Of a stretch of DNA of 64,000 bases, positions 25,101 through 34,081 are shown in pieces. A program made the translations under genes and the position numbers. The DNA is from Elmis aenea (taxonomy: Eukaryota > Arthropoda > Insecta > Coleoptera > Elmidae), in assembly GCA_947652605.1 (NCBI GenBank), contig OX393583.1, positions 11,263,222 through 11,327,221 on the forward strand, given 5' to 3'. The notes below the pieces were generated by a model. The model saw nothing but the letters and a program-made list of their open reading frames with translations. It did not search any database and had not been told where the DNA came from. Every line of letters begins with the position of its first letter. Position 1 is the stretch's first letter.

Positions 25101-28100
25101 GAAATTGGAAAATATAAACCGTTTCGCCATAAAACTCCGACGCGTCCGTCGTGACTCACCCTGTATACAAAATTTTGGAATTTTAAATTTGACCGTTTTC
25201 GAAAAAAAGGCTTGGGACAAATATGTCCCAGCAGTACTGACCCCTTGGGATTACTTATGTCCCAGCAGTACTGACCTCTTGGGATTACTTATGTCCCAGC
25301 AGTATAGAAGCTAAACAAGCAGATATAAGGCTTATGGTTTGAAACACTACTGGGATAAATAAATCCCGTGCTCGTATAGTCGTATATACTGTAGGGATTT
25401 ATAAATCCCAGCCTTCCCAATTTCGCAAATTTCTAAGAAATTATTACTTGAATTTTGTGTAAAAAATTGTTGTGACCTACCTGACAATGATGTTTTGAAA
25501 AACTAACTAAAAACAAATGACATTCACAACAAAACACTAATAATTCTGCTAGAACTTGTAGAAGCACAGAAACGAAAAACAAAAATGGTTGACTAACAAA
25601 GTGTGAATGCGTTCAAGGTAACAAACGAGCGGTTTAATACGTAGTATAAACCCAAGATGACTGAATAATACCATCCCAAAGTATTTTAAAGCCAAATATT
25701 TTAAGGCAGATTTTTTTAAAAATTTCTCGGGACGTATATATCCCCGCAGTATTGAAAGGGTTAAAGTTATTTAAAAAGGCAGTAGAATTTCGTTTGAGAA
25801 TTAGATTAACAATTGATTATTCAACACTTTGCCTAAGCTACATTTTTAAAATATTATACAGGGTGTTTTTTACACTAGGTCAAACCTGAGAAACTTTAAA
25901 CATCGATAACTCGATTTTCTTAAATACAACACACTATTTGTTTTTACATAGTCTTGTAGAAAATTTGATTGTCTTTCAAAAACATTTACCATGTTTCATA
26001 CCTTAAACTAATATTTTTCGAGTTATCGCGATTTTATTGTAAATTATTCCGGCAAAGTAATATTTTCGAGTAGGCCATGAAGGTTGACAGCGGTAATTTT
26101 GAAACAATTGAAAGATAAAAACAAGAAAATTGTAATATTATCTTTTCCTTTCGAATTTTCGAAATTTTTTGTAATGTAGATGTTATTTAACCAATCTTAC
26201 GTTTATATCGAGATTTCTTATTAGGGCCACCATATTTTTCATATAATTGATTTTGATCGTTTGCAAAGTCCTAAAAACCGATTGATAATGTATTGAGTAC
26301 GCGAAAAGAACGCTGATTAAACAAAAGTCACTGGCCAACCTTATCTTTAAATTTAAAAAAAAACGGTTAGGGTTGAAACCGGTTCCGGTTCAACCTAAAA
26401 TTATACTGTAGGAGAAACACAAAAAATTAGTTTATAGGATTTAGTAATTGTCCCATCACACTAGTCCAGTGGTTCTCAAACTGGGTGCCGCGGCACCCTA
26501 GGGTGCCGTAAGTACGCCACAAGGGTGCCGCGAAATTTTTAACTGTTTATATGTTTAAAACCAAATATTTAACTGCTACAAATATCTAAATTTAAAACAA
26601 AAAATTATACTCCTATATTTTAATTATATTGGACAAAGCTTAAATAAAAGTTATTAGGTATTTGGTTTTTGGTGTTCCAAATCAGCTTATTTAACAGACA
26701 TATTTGATCACCTGAACAAGTGGGAACTCCAGTATGCAAGAAAGAAATAAAAATATTTTGACTTCTGCAGATAAAATTAAGGCCTTTAAAGATAAAATAA
26801 AAATGTGGAAAATAAAATTAAACTAAAATAATGTAGAAATGTTCTTAAAGTTGCCGAATTGTAATATAATAAATAAGAACAAAGATTTGCAAAAGCTAAT
26901 TTACAGTCATTTAACATTTTTAGAAGAACAAATTAACCATTATTTCCCAGACATATTAGTTAATTTGTACGTTGTTAGAAATCCATTTGTAGAGTCAACA
27001 TCAGAAATAAGTGACTTAAGTCTTATAGAAGTCGAAGAATTAATTAATATACGTAACGCCCACGTTAAGATTGAAGCATATTCAGAAATATGTCTGAATT
27101 CATTTTGGATAACAATAATTATAAAGGAACACTCCAATATAGGGTTCAAAGCACTTAATATTTTATTGCAGTTTTCCAAATCGTATTTGTATGAACTAGG
27201 ATTTTTTGCACTCGTAAATATTATAACAAAGAAGAGAGAGAGACTAAAAACCCTTGAAAATGAGATGAGAGTATGTCTCTCAAAAACACGACCTAATATC
27301 AAAGAAATATGCAAACACCATCACGCACATATTTCACATTAAGTTCACATTTTAACAACAAACACTTTACAATAACTTTTGTTTTGTACGTTTTTGTGGT
27401 GTTTGAAAATAAACTTACCTTAAATAACTTTCTTTTTTTTTCAAATACGTCGTAACCTTCATATCTTTACTAACTGTAAAAAGCAAAAAAAAAAAAAATA
27501 AATAATAATAAGGGTGCCGTGAATTTGGTTTAATGATTTCAGTGTGCCGCCAGACAAAAAAGTTTGAAAACCACTGCACTAGTCCAATGAATAAATGCAT
27601 AATTTTAAGGAACCTTGATTTAAACGGGAACGTGAAAATGGTAAAATTACATCAACATTTTTAGAAATGTCGAAATTAAGTGAGGAAAAAGTAATATTAT
27701 AACTTCCTTGCTTTTATCTTTCAATTGTTTCAAAATTACCGCTGTCTACCTTTATAGCCTACTCAAAAATAATACGTTGCCCTAATAATTTACAATAAAA
27801 TCGCGCTATCTCGTAAAATATCAGTTTAAGGTATAAAACATGGTTAATGTTTTTGAAAGACAATTAAATTTTCTACAAGACTGTGTAAAAATATACAGGG
27901 TGTTGTGTTTAAGAAAAATGAGTTATGAATGATTAAAGTTTCACGGGTTTGTTGAAGCGTAAAAAACTTTATTATTTCATCTTTCTTGAGATGTAATAAA
28001 ATGAGAGAATGCTAGGTAAACTATATATGATAATTTAAGTAAGGTGCCTGCGCCATTGTGTGTGCCAATTTAGCGTTATTAACAAAAAACCACTTACTTA

Positions 28101-28228
28101 CCTGTGGCGCTATACTCCTAAGTTTTTTATCTTCATAATTACTAAGCGACCGACAGCTGACGATTATTTCAGCGAATTGTTGATCTTGTTTCTTTTCTTC
28201 TAGTATTGCTCTGGCGTTTTCTTCGACG
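12694..28228 (-). CDS. Tret1-like facilitated sugar (trehalose) transporter, whole locus
   Basis: Eight minus-strand exons (28228-28102, 22175-22040, 21981-21796, 19561-19463, 18712-18510, 17679-17455, 16067-15881, 13187-12694) join with compatible phases at every junction and give 551 residues plus the last base of an upstream codon. The product is an SLC2-type major facilitator of the insect trehalose/sugar transporter family, moving sugar across the plasma membrane. Family signatures appear in order: DRYGR after segment 2, GRMMTG in segment 4, EIARADIRG, PESPVWL after segment 6, QQFSG in segment 7, RRFRRR between segments 8 and 9, PIPWTMTAELFP in segment 10, and PETHGKKL after segment 12. 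A Lys/Asn-rich cytoplasmic tail of about 50 residues follows. The exon with the start codon was not found. Substrate cannot be fixed from sequence. Confidence 0.93.
13253..13548. mobile_element. GC-richer foldback MITE in last transporter intron flank
   Basis: The terminal block ACATCAGTCACGGCGCGTCT at the left is repeated inverted at the right (GCGCCGTGACTGATGT), followed on each side by CCGATCCGTCA. A degenerate internal copy (CACACACGTCAGTCAGGCG) is present. About 296 bp, no coding capacity. Confidence 0.7.
13583..15827. mobile_element. Foldback family F in the last transporter intron
   Basis: The ends TACAGGGTGG and CCACCCTGTA are followed inside by a GGGGTATCTCCG/ACCGAGATTCCC-type block and GC-rich subterminal stretches built on GGCGAAGCG (13.98-14.17 and 15.56-15.77 kb). 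MITE G is nested in its centre. It makes up most of the 2.7-kb intron between the last two exons. Confidence 0.75.
14947..15366. mobile_element. MITE G copy 1 with AAAGTCGCGACTTT hairpins
   Basis: The ends GGGTAGTTCACACAGTGAC and GTCACCGTGTCAACTACCC are inverted. Each end is itself a hairpin made of AAAGTCGCGACTTT palindromes, so the element can fold as several nested stems. A second copy lies at 41304-41697. Confidence 0.85.
15881..16067 (-). CDS. Transporter exon (segments 8 and 9)
   Basis: 187 bp, acceptor CTATACAG, donor GTAAGT. It encodes segment 8, the RRFRRRP loop motif and segment 9, ending LWIRD plus one base of a Gly codon completed by the last exon. Confidence 0.95.
16167..17396. 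mobile_element. Foldback family E copy 1 in a transporter intron
   Basis: The ends TACAGGGTGGTCCAAATTCG and its complement bound two arms of about 600 bp. The central TACCAAGGTTTTTTAATTTG blocks are inverted around about 16770. It fills nearly all of the 1.39-kb intron. Other copies are at 36133-36518 (one arm) and 36519-37719. Confidence 0.85.
17455..17679 (-). CDS. Transporter exon (central loop and segment 7)
   Basis: 225 bp (75 whole codons), acceptor TTTTTTCAG, donor GTAAGT. It encodes the rest of the cytoplasmic loop and segment 7 with FTFQQFSGIYITLFYAV, the QQxSG sugar-binding signature. Confidence 0.95.
17711..18385. repeat. Repeat L copy 2 (uninterrupted)
   Basis: Inverted relative to the 5.7-kb copy, ending in CAATCAATCACCCTGTATA. 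It fills most of the intron between the segment 6 and segment 7 exons and preserves the site that is split by a piggyBac MITE in copy 1. Confidence 0.75.
18510..18712 (-). CDS. Transporter exon (segment 6 and PESPVWL)
   Basis: 203 bp, acceptor GTAAATTAG, donor GTAATA. It finishes segment 5, then segment 6 and the PESPVWLVSRGR motif that opens the central cytoplasmic loop, ending KYQPQPDNK. Val replaces the Arg usual in the PESPRWL version. Confidence 0.95.
18785..19320 (-). repeat. Repeat N copy 1 (unclassified, possibly solo LTR)
   Basis: On the minus strand this begins near GTGACACCCCGCCTGA and ends near TACGTAAAACAACG, with AATAAA about 85 bp before the end. A second copy at 39.36-42.03 kb is colinear but carries three insertions. 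The polyadenylation signal and two-copy structure recall an LTR, but no target duplication was found. Confidence 0.55.
19463..19561 (-). CDS. Transporter exon (end of segment 4 and segment 5)
   Basis: 99 bp, acceptor CGTTTTCAG, donor GTAAGT. Translation FGTSPAIVYITEIARADIRG, then LISCGPTYASL. It carries the conserved EIA...RG loop motif of sugar transporters. Confidence 0.95.
20011..21520. mobile_element. Foldback family M in a transporter intron
   Basis: The ends TACAGGGTAAG and CTACCCTGTA bound inverted arms (GGTTTTTATGCGGCCTTG and its complement mark the inner edge). The centre has a GC-rich short palindrome GCGCCCTCTAGGGGGGCGC near 20817. It fills most of the 2.2-kb intron between the segment 4 and 5 exons. 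Confidence 0.8.
21796..21981 (-). CDS. Transporter exon (segments 2 to 4)
   Basis: 186 bp, acceptor TATTCTAG, donor GTAAGA, separated from the previous exon by a 58-bp intron. It contains segment 2, the DRYGR loop motif, segment 3 and the GRMMTGLAS start of segment 4. Confidence 0.95.
22040..22175 (-). CDS. Transporter exon (membrane segment 1)
   Basis: 136 bp, acceptor TGTTATAG, donor GTGAGT. It encodes ILATAIAASFHISVGIALAF and the first extracellular loop up to ESAWI, whose last codon is completed by the next exon, giving the family's usual SWIAS-like sequence. Confidence 0.92.
22716..23342. mobile_element. Family C element copy 1
   Basis: The ends TACAAGGTGTGTAAAAATTG and its complement ending ACACACCCTGTA, with subterminal GGCGGAAGGGCTACAC. 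About 627 bp. Related copies occur at 54.56, 55.65 and 63.69 kb. Confidence 0.8.
23343..25165. mobile_element. Foldback family B, copy B1 (long palindrome)
   Basis: Two arms of about 750 bp (23343-24100 and 24425-25165) are near-perfect reverse complements ending in TACAGGGTGAGTCACGACGG. The same peptide is readable on opposite strands in the two arms, which shows the symmetry and is not evidence of a gene. Further TACAGGG-type motifs lie inside each arm, so the arm is itself composite. Confidence 0.85.
26467..27576. mobile_element. hAT element with ZBED5-like transposase remnant
   Basis: The ends CAGTGGTTCTCAAA and TTTGAAAACCACTG are inverted and flanked by the exact 8-bp duplication CACTAGTC (26459-26466, 27577-27584). 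Subterminal GGGTGCCGCGGCACCC repeats mark both ends. It sits in the loop of foldback B2 in the transporter intron. Confidence 0.92.
26839..27342 (+). CDS. hAT transposase C-terminal part (ZBED5/SCAND3-like), truncated
   Basis: An uninterrupted 167-codon frame starts at an ATG and ends with IKEICKHHHAHISH. It matches the conserved C-terminus of the ZBED5/FAM200-type hAT transposases: FPD...WVRNPF (here VVRNPF), a LIEVEELINIRN block, FWITIIIKEHSNIGFKALN, and the hATC-type LYELGFFALVNIITKKRERL block followed by MRVCLSKTRPNI. The BED finger and catalytic core upstream are absent, so it cannot transpose alone. No stop or frameshift is present, suggesting a young insertion. Confidence 0.88.
   Translation: MFLKLPNCNIINKNKDLQKLIYSHLTFLEEQINHYFPDILVNLYVVRNPFVESTSEISDLSLIEVEELINIRNAHVKIEAYSEICLNSFWITIIIKEHSNIGFKALNILLQFSKSYLYELGFFALVNIITKKRERLKTLENEMRVCLSKTRPNIKEICKHHHAHISH
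28102..28228 (-). CDS. Transporter exon (N-terminal cytoplasmic region)
   Basis: 127 bp, acceptor CTTTGCAG before 28228 and donor GTAAGT after 28102. It encodes a charged cytoplasmic N-terminus (VEENARAILEEKKQDQQFAE, ending SIAPQ). The first base completes a codon begun in an unseen upstream exon; no in-frame ATG lies in this exon. Confidence 0.85.
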
Positions 28229-28460
28229 CTGCAAAGGGTACAAATACATAAACATAAAATTACAAACAATTAAAAAATGAATAATCAAGTACAACATAAT
28301 TTGGTTACTTCTGTTTTTTTTAAACTATTTAAGATTTAATTGTAATTAACTAAATTAATGGTTTTATGAAACATTTTAAACAATAAAAACCTTTTTAAAT
28401 ACTAGAAAAATAGTCTGATACAATTAAACCTTAAATAATCAAGTATACTGGGTGTTCCAG

Positions 28461-29924
28461 GGGCGGTATTCCGAACTCGCTCGCGTTGGAGGAGTGCTAC
28501 ATAAAGCGAGCGTCTGTCTCCATTACGAGTGGAGCGGTCGCTTCTGTATTCTCATCTACCCCTGCCTTTGCAATTCTTCGACGCGAGCGGGTAGATGTTG
28601 CAACATTGGAATTTTGCATGGGCTGTCACTTTTACGTCAGTTTTTGAATGTTCTGTGGTTTTTGTTTTGATTGATTATGGGGAAATTAACGGAGCAGCAG
28701 AAAGCAGCATTAGTAGAAATTCTTGGGAGAATAGTTAATTATTAATTGGCAAATTTTCACAAAATTTTACATATAACGATGCCCAAAAGCAATGGAGTAT
28801 AATTGCTACAAATTTAAATAGTATGTAAAATGTATTGGAATGAGTATCCCTCGAAAGTATAATTTTTTTACGAAATTCATCGACATTTAATTGTGTAAAT
28901 GTAGGATTGCCAGAAATCCTGAATGTATAAAAAGAACAATACAAATCAAAAAAGAGAACATTGCGGAATTAACTGAAAAACATATTTATTAAGAAAAAAA
29001 TTGCACAATTTTAGCAAAAATAGATTATTCTTATATATTATTTCTAATTACACATATATCAGTAAAATTATTTACATATATATTCATAAATATAATATAA
29101 ATCATTGAAAATTAGTTTCTTTGGTTGGAGAAATCACGTCCTAATAAACTAACATATCTAGTATAAAGTAGCCTTCTACCCAATAAAATCGGTTATTTAG
29201 ATTCCTTTCCATATTATTAATAAGAAAAAAATATTTATTCATTAAATACCTAAATTTATTAGAATCTTTTGGTTCTTTAAGAAACATTTTTTTTCATACA
29301 TCTATTTCTTTTTAATTAAATTCAATTTTTGAAGTAATAGATGTTACGATGTTTTTTTTTTCGTTAGAAAATCTGTATTATTTTTAAACTCAACATAAAA
29401 ATAATTACAAGAAATATTCTTGTAATTGTATGCATAAAGTTTAAGTTCGAATATTAAATGAACTTCACTAAACATTCTCATATCAAAAAAGGGTAACCGA
29501 AAAAAGAGAACAAAAGTGAACATTTTTACATGAAAAAAGAAAAAAAAATATCAGAATTAAAAAAGAGAAAATGTTTCTTTTAGTGATATTCTGGCAACCC
29601 TATGTAAATGAATTTAATAATATTAAATTATAAGGTTCGGCCACATCATTTTCAGCCTGTTCTAAGTCCTCAATTACATTTATAAATTTAATATCATCAT
29701 AATAAAAGAAAACAACAACTCACAACACACACACACAAAGGTTACGATTTGGGTGCAAAGCGAGCGGTATTTGCCAAGAGGAGTGGGTCTACCCACTCGC
29801 GTTGAACGCGAATGGAGAGCGCCTGCGAGAGGAGACGTTGGGAATACGATTCTCAGTGGTTTGTGCACCCCTCGCGTTCAACGGTAGCGATATCGCTGAA
29901 CAGGAGGAGTTGAGAATACCAGCC
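28461..29924. mobile_element. Harbinger-like element with Myb/SANT-like gene remnant
   Basis: The ends GGGCGGTATTCCGAACTC and GAGTTGAGAATACCAGCC are inverted and bounded by CAG on both sides; removing the element rejoins a continuous family J terminus. A 3-bp duplication and a Myb/SANT-like protein fit PIF/Harbinger. The subterminal regions are GC-rich, with repeats based on CTCGCGTT and GAGCG. The transposase itself is not present. Confidence 0.7.
28678..28830 (+). pseudogene. Zeste-like Myb/SANT DNA-binding domain remnant
   Basis: An ATG at 28678 reads MGKLTEQQKAALVEILG, then a frameshift leads into a frame with GKFSQNFTYNDAQKQWSIIA. Together these resemble the N-terminal Myb/SANT-like domain of regulatory protein zeste and of Harbinger-encoded accessory proteins, with Trp at the third-helix position. 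The frame is broken and no downstream protein follows. Confidence 0.65.
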
Positions 29925-30002
29925 CAGGGTGAACAGCATGGGGATCTCATAAACAGTAAAAGATACAGACATGGTTATATTAGTCAAAATGATGTATGTA
30001 TT

Positions 30003-30195
30003 CAGGGCCGTTCACAGAAAATTCGGGCCCCGGGGAAGCAATAGACAACGGGCCCCCATTACTCTTAGAAAGGTTTAAATTTAATTTTAATAGTATTTGT
30101 AAACAAAATATTGTGTATTAGCTCGAATCCGGGCCCCCTTGGCAATACCGGGCCCCGGGAATTAGCCCCGTCTACCCCCCCTGTGATAGGCCCTG
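30003..30195. mobile_element. Small hAT MITE rich in GGGCCC
   Basis: The ends CAGGGCCGTTCACAG and CTGTGATAGGCCCTG are inverted, flanked by the exact 8-bp duplication TATGTATT. Interior GGGCCCCGGG blocks repeat. A fragment of the same family is at about 39290-39345. Confidence 0.9.
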
Positions 30196-30716
30196 TATGT
30201 ATTCTAAAAAAAAAAAACTTTAAAAAAAGATAGGTTTTGCGCTACTTATAAGAAATTTTAAAAAAATGACGTTTTCGATTTTTGCTTATAACTTGCTTAT
30301 TTGAAATCATACTTTAAATACTATTCGACTATCAGCACACTATTTTTTGCGTAGATTTGAGATTGGTTAATAGATTTTACCCATCATTTGTTTTGTCTAT
30401 TTTAACATTAATTTTTTCAGAGTTTTTTACTATGTTTTTAGCTTCCAATATTATCGATATTCCGATATATCAAAATATCGATAGCAATATTATTGTATTT
30501 ATTAGGTTTAATGAAAGTGACCATTGAAAAACCAAACAAAATGTTACACCAATAAACTAGCTGCACACAAAAAAAATCTTCAATAACCTAAGAGTTTTTA
30601 CCTTTCATAATAATTTATGATTTTTCATTTATTATTATGTACTATTGAATCTATATTCCATCTCTTACCGTTTACGAGATCCCCAATGCTTTTCACGATC
30701 ACTGGGACACCCTGTA

Positions 30717-31954
30717 TTTAGATAAAAGTTATAAATAAGACAACACATAGGCATTCAAAAGCAGACGATAAATAATCAGGTGCAACATTGCCTCATATTA
30801 GGTATGTTGTATACAAATAAAAAATGTATTGATGAAATTGAGTTTTTTCGCCGTTGTTTGTTTAGACTACTTGATTATGACAGTTACGTGTTAAAATAGT
30901 AAATCAGTCACGCGCAACAATAATTGTTTTCGACTCTATTAGATAAACAGGAAGAATGTTATGATATCTTAATAGTGGTTTTAATAAGAAATGGAAGTTT
31001 ACTAAATATTGTGTTAGTATTAATAGTGTATTCAAAATTATTAAAATAGCTACTGATCAAGATACGGAAACCTATAACTGTTTTAATATTTTTACCAGAG
31101 ATTTTCGATTAAGAAAAGATAAGTGATATTTAATTAGGCATAAGGCAATTGCTATATCGAAATAAGGAGGTTTTACTTAATGTTCGCACCCTGTATGTAA
31201 TCTACATCAGTTTTAATTTAATTTAGTGCAAATCGCTACAGATTTTGTCCCAAATGACGCCAGCTATCGGATGGATGGTCATTAAGTATCAATTTCGTCA
31301 ATTTTTGGCCAAAATCCGAACAAACCATACGGTCTAAAGTCCAAGTAGGAAACCACGAAGTTTAGAATAAAATGGAAAAAAGTTTTGATTCAAGATTTCT
31401 GAAACATTTTGCATTGTGTTTCGTATTAAAATAAACGATATTAATTGTAAAAAAGTAGCGAAAATAATTAATTACACGAAAATAATAGTGTCGAAGAGAA
31501 TAGTCACTTTGTTTAAACAAAATTTAAGATTGTTTAGCTTTGGTTTAAAATACTGTAACCAAAATTTTCTTCCGCTTACCGACTAGGCCTTATTTTTTGC
31601 TTGATAAGTATTTAAGCGCCAGTCCCACCCAAAAATTTGCGAAAATATACTCAATTGACTGCTAACCCGATAGCTGGCGACATCTTTAACGAAACATTTC
31701 GAAATTTGCATTAAAAACCAGTGCATGAGTTTTATTTTATTTCAAGCAGCTATTAGCATACGAGGACCGGCCTTGAAGTAAAACGTTGGCGCATTATCAT
31801 GGATATCGCAAAATCAATTTCTGTTGAAGCAAGGAGCGCCTGGCATTAACCCTTTCGCGGACACATGATATTTAGAAAATGTTCGCAGATTGACACATGT
31901 AACCCATCGCTGGAAAATTTTAACCAGAAATCTAGAAATGTGAAAACATTCCGT
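30717..31954. other. AT-rich interval, no gene seen
   Basis: No convincing coding frame. GACGCCAGCTATCGG (31257) and CCGATAGCTGGCGAC (31667) are an inverted pair that may mark a weak foldback. The sequence TTAACCCTTTCGCGGACAC at 31855 resembles a piggyBac-type left end but has no partner. Confidence 0.4.
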
Positions 31955-32486
31955 CTCAGTGAAACGAGTGTCTAATACAAGATGGTCAGCAAGAGCAGAT
32001 GCTGTATTAGCTGTAAAACTTGGTTTCACCGATATAAAAGAGGCGTTAACTGAAATTTGTAATTCAGAAGCGGATAAAAAAGTTACCATAGTGGAGGCGA
32101 CTTCACTTCTGATGAAAATGGACAAATATGAAACCGCCCCTAATGACAGTGATGTGGAATACTATTTTACAAAGAAAAAATGCTACTAGTAAATGACTGC
32201 AATCAGTGAAGTGCAAACTATTGAAAAGATCTATCTTACTGAAGTCATTAGAAAATGTTATCAATAATTTCAGAGAAGAATTTGAAAAAGTTTAAAAAAA
32301 CGCAACTAATTTATCAGGGATAACATTTAATGTGGAAGATGGACAAACTCGCAGACAACAAAAGAGAAAAATGTTTTTTGATGAAAACAAAGAAGACGGA
32401 CATGAATTAATTTACCAAAAGAGAAAATTTCATAGTTAATTCATTTTATGCCATATGTCATAACACCAAGGCAGAACTATCTCAAA

Positions 32487-33271
32487 AGCCTAGTTCAGAT
32501 TGTAAACAAATGTTTCGGAACAGTGTTCATGAACAATGATCCCGATGTTTCGGAACAGCTCAACTTTGTTTCTAGCTTGTTTCGGAACTGTTTCACTAAT
32601 GTTGCGAAACAAAAAAAGCCCTGTTCCTTGTTTCCCGTTTATATGGGAAACATTGGAACATTGAACAAGTCTGTTGTCAAACACGGTTCAGTCAAACAGA
32701 GTTTTGGTTAGAGTGATTCTTGGTTATATATTTATTACAATGTGGAATCAAGAAAAAACTTTACAACTGATGGAAAAAGTGCATAGCACATCTTGTTTGT
32801 GGGATGTCACATGTGGTGAATACAAAAATAGGAATAAAAAGAGGGATGCTTTTGGATATATTGCGCAATCATGTGATGTAACAGTTGCTGAAGTTGAAAA
32901 GAAAGTGCACATGCTAAAATCCCAATTTCGACTGGAACACAAAAAACTGCAAGGCACTAAGAAAAGTGGTTCTTCACCATTCTTCATTCATTGCCATAAC
33001 TGGTGCCTTACATTAGTGCTTTCCGTATCCACCACCTTCTTCTTTTCTTTTCTTTATTCCTTCAGCCGTTAAGTAAAATATATAAATTGGCAGCACAAAT
33101 TCCTGCAATAGTCTCACTGGACGTGATAATCACTTGAGAAACACCGAAACACTGGCTTTAGTCTGGACGCAGAACAACGTATACAGATTGTTCCGAAACA
33201 ATGTTTCGCAAATGTTTAGGCACAGTGTTCAATATTGTTCCGAAACATTTGTTTACAATCTGGACTAAGCT
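32487..33271. mobile_element. Harbinger-like MITE carrying a MADF gene
   Basis: Inverted ends of about 36 bp share CAGATTGTAAACAAATGTTT and CGGAAC, with further TGTTTCGGAACA repeats just inside. TA occurs at both borders, but the exact duplication is unclear. It splits the hAT remnant between its central and C-terminal parts. It carries a MADF-domain frame and no transposase. Confidence 0.75.
32740..33072 (+). CDS. MADF (Myb/SANT-like) domain protein, truncated
   Basis: The ATG frame opens MWNQEKTLQLMEKVHSTSCL and continues WDVTCGEYKNRNKKRDAFGY, a VAEVEKKVHMLKSQFRLEHK block, and KKSGSSP. This is the MADF fold order: acidic start, LWD, YKNR, then the KI..LR.qf..E.KK helix. After about residue 80 the similarity stops and a hydrophobic tail reads to the stop, so the C-terminus is replaced. 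MADF proteins bind DNA as adaptors and occur beside transposases in Harbinger elements; here the context is a MITE. Confidence 0.75.
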   Translation: MWNQEKTLQLMEKVHSTSCLWDVTCGEYKNRNKKRDAFGYIAQSCDVTVAEVEKKVHMLKSQFRLEHKKLQGTKKSGSSPFFIHCHNWCLTLVLSVSTTFFFSFLYSFSR

Positions 33272-34081
33272 ATCAGACGTATGAAGTTGTTGTAACACCT
33301 TTTCGATTTTGATTGAAATTTATCAATAGAAGAAAAAAAGAACGCGATAAAAAAGTTAGAGGATATTAACAAAAAAAAAAAACATTGATGTTTCTACTTT
33401 TGAAGATGAATTTGGCCATTTTTTATTACCTATTTTTATAAGAAAACGAGTACACCATAAAAACCACACCACACATCTATCGAGCCGCCAACGAAATGTG
33501 TGCACATTTCCGAATGTTGAAATATAAATGTTTTTTTTTTATACAATTCCTCTATCTAATGCGTCAGGAGAAAAATCGTTTTCTGTTTTAAAACGTGTAA
33601 AAATTATTTAAGGAGTAGGGGAAGTTGGGGTAAGATGACGAACTGGGTAAGATGACGAACGATTTTTACAGGCAACCCATCAAAAACTCAAATTCAAAAT
33701 TTTCACTACCATCTGGAGGTTAGTAGACGAAGTTAATATTAGCTGATAAGATTTTAATATAGTTCAAATTTCTTCCGTTAAAAGCAATTGTTTGTCATCA
33801 CATGTTCGGTTATAATATTTATTGCCGGTGTTTAGTGTTTTTTTGGAAAACTCGGGTAAAAACAAATTGAATTTTGCTGTAGGTTGTACATTACCTGTGA
33901 TAGTATTGGTATTCTGTTTAAATTTTATAAATCTTTTTGTAGTTTTTTATGTAAATTAGAAAAACATTTTTAATATGTAGTGGGGTAAGATGACAGGGGT
34001 AAGATAACGATTCGTCATCTTGCCCCAGCAACCAGTAAGCACTGTTTTTGGTAATAAAATTTTATTGCATCCAGAACATCA

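Larger units (their letters stand above)
22635..25760. mobile_element. piggyBac-type MITE carrying nested foldbacks
   Basis: The left end CCCTTTCAATACGAC and right end GTATTGAAAGGG followed by TTAA match the 348-bp MITE at 6357. The left flank reads ATTA rather than TTAA, a probable mutation. The right part has the TGTCCCAGCAGTA repeats. Its interior holds a family C element and the family B palindrome B1. Confidence 0.75.
22475..27990. mobile_element. Foldback family B, copy B2, split by two TE insertions
   Basis: Left-arm sequence at 22475-22634 resumes at 25765 after the piggyBac-type insertion, runs to about 26458, is split by the hAT element, and the right arm follows from 27585 to about 27990 where it is truncated. 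Arm blocks match those of B1 (GTCAACCGTTTTCG, ACATCGATAACTCG, AGGCCATGAAGGTTGACAGC). B2 plus its guests make up nearly all of the 5.9-kb first visible intron. Confidence 0.7.
28448..30716. mobile_element. Foldback family J split by Harbinger-like and hAT insertions
   Basis: The left end TACTGGGTGTTCCAG resumes at 29925 as CAGGGTGAACAGCATGGGGATCTC. The right end at 30650-30716 has CTTACCGTTTACGAGATCCCC and CACCCTGTA, the inverted counterpart. A related copy with the same TACGAGATCCC block spans 37718-39203. Confidence 0.7.

Noticed and set aside
26940..27314. 124-residue minus-strand frame opposite the hAT transposase
   Set aside because: Antisense shadow of the ZBED5-like frame without motifs.
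31855..31880. TTAACCCTTTCGCGGACAC as a piggyBac left end
   Set aside because: No inverted partner ending in AAAGGGTTAA was found within a plausible distance.
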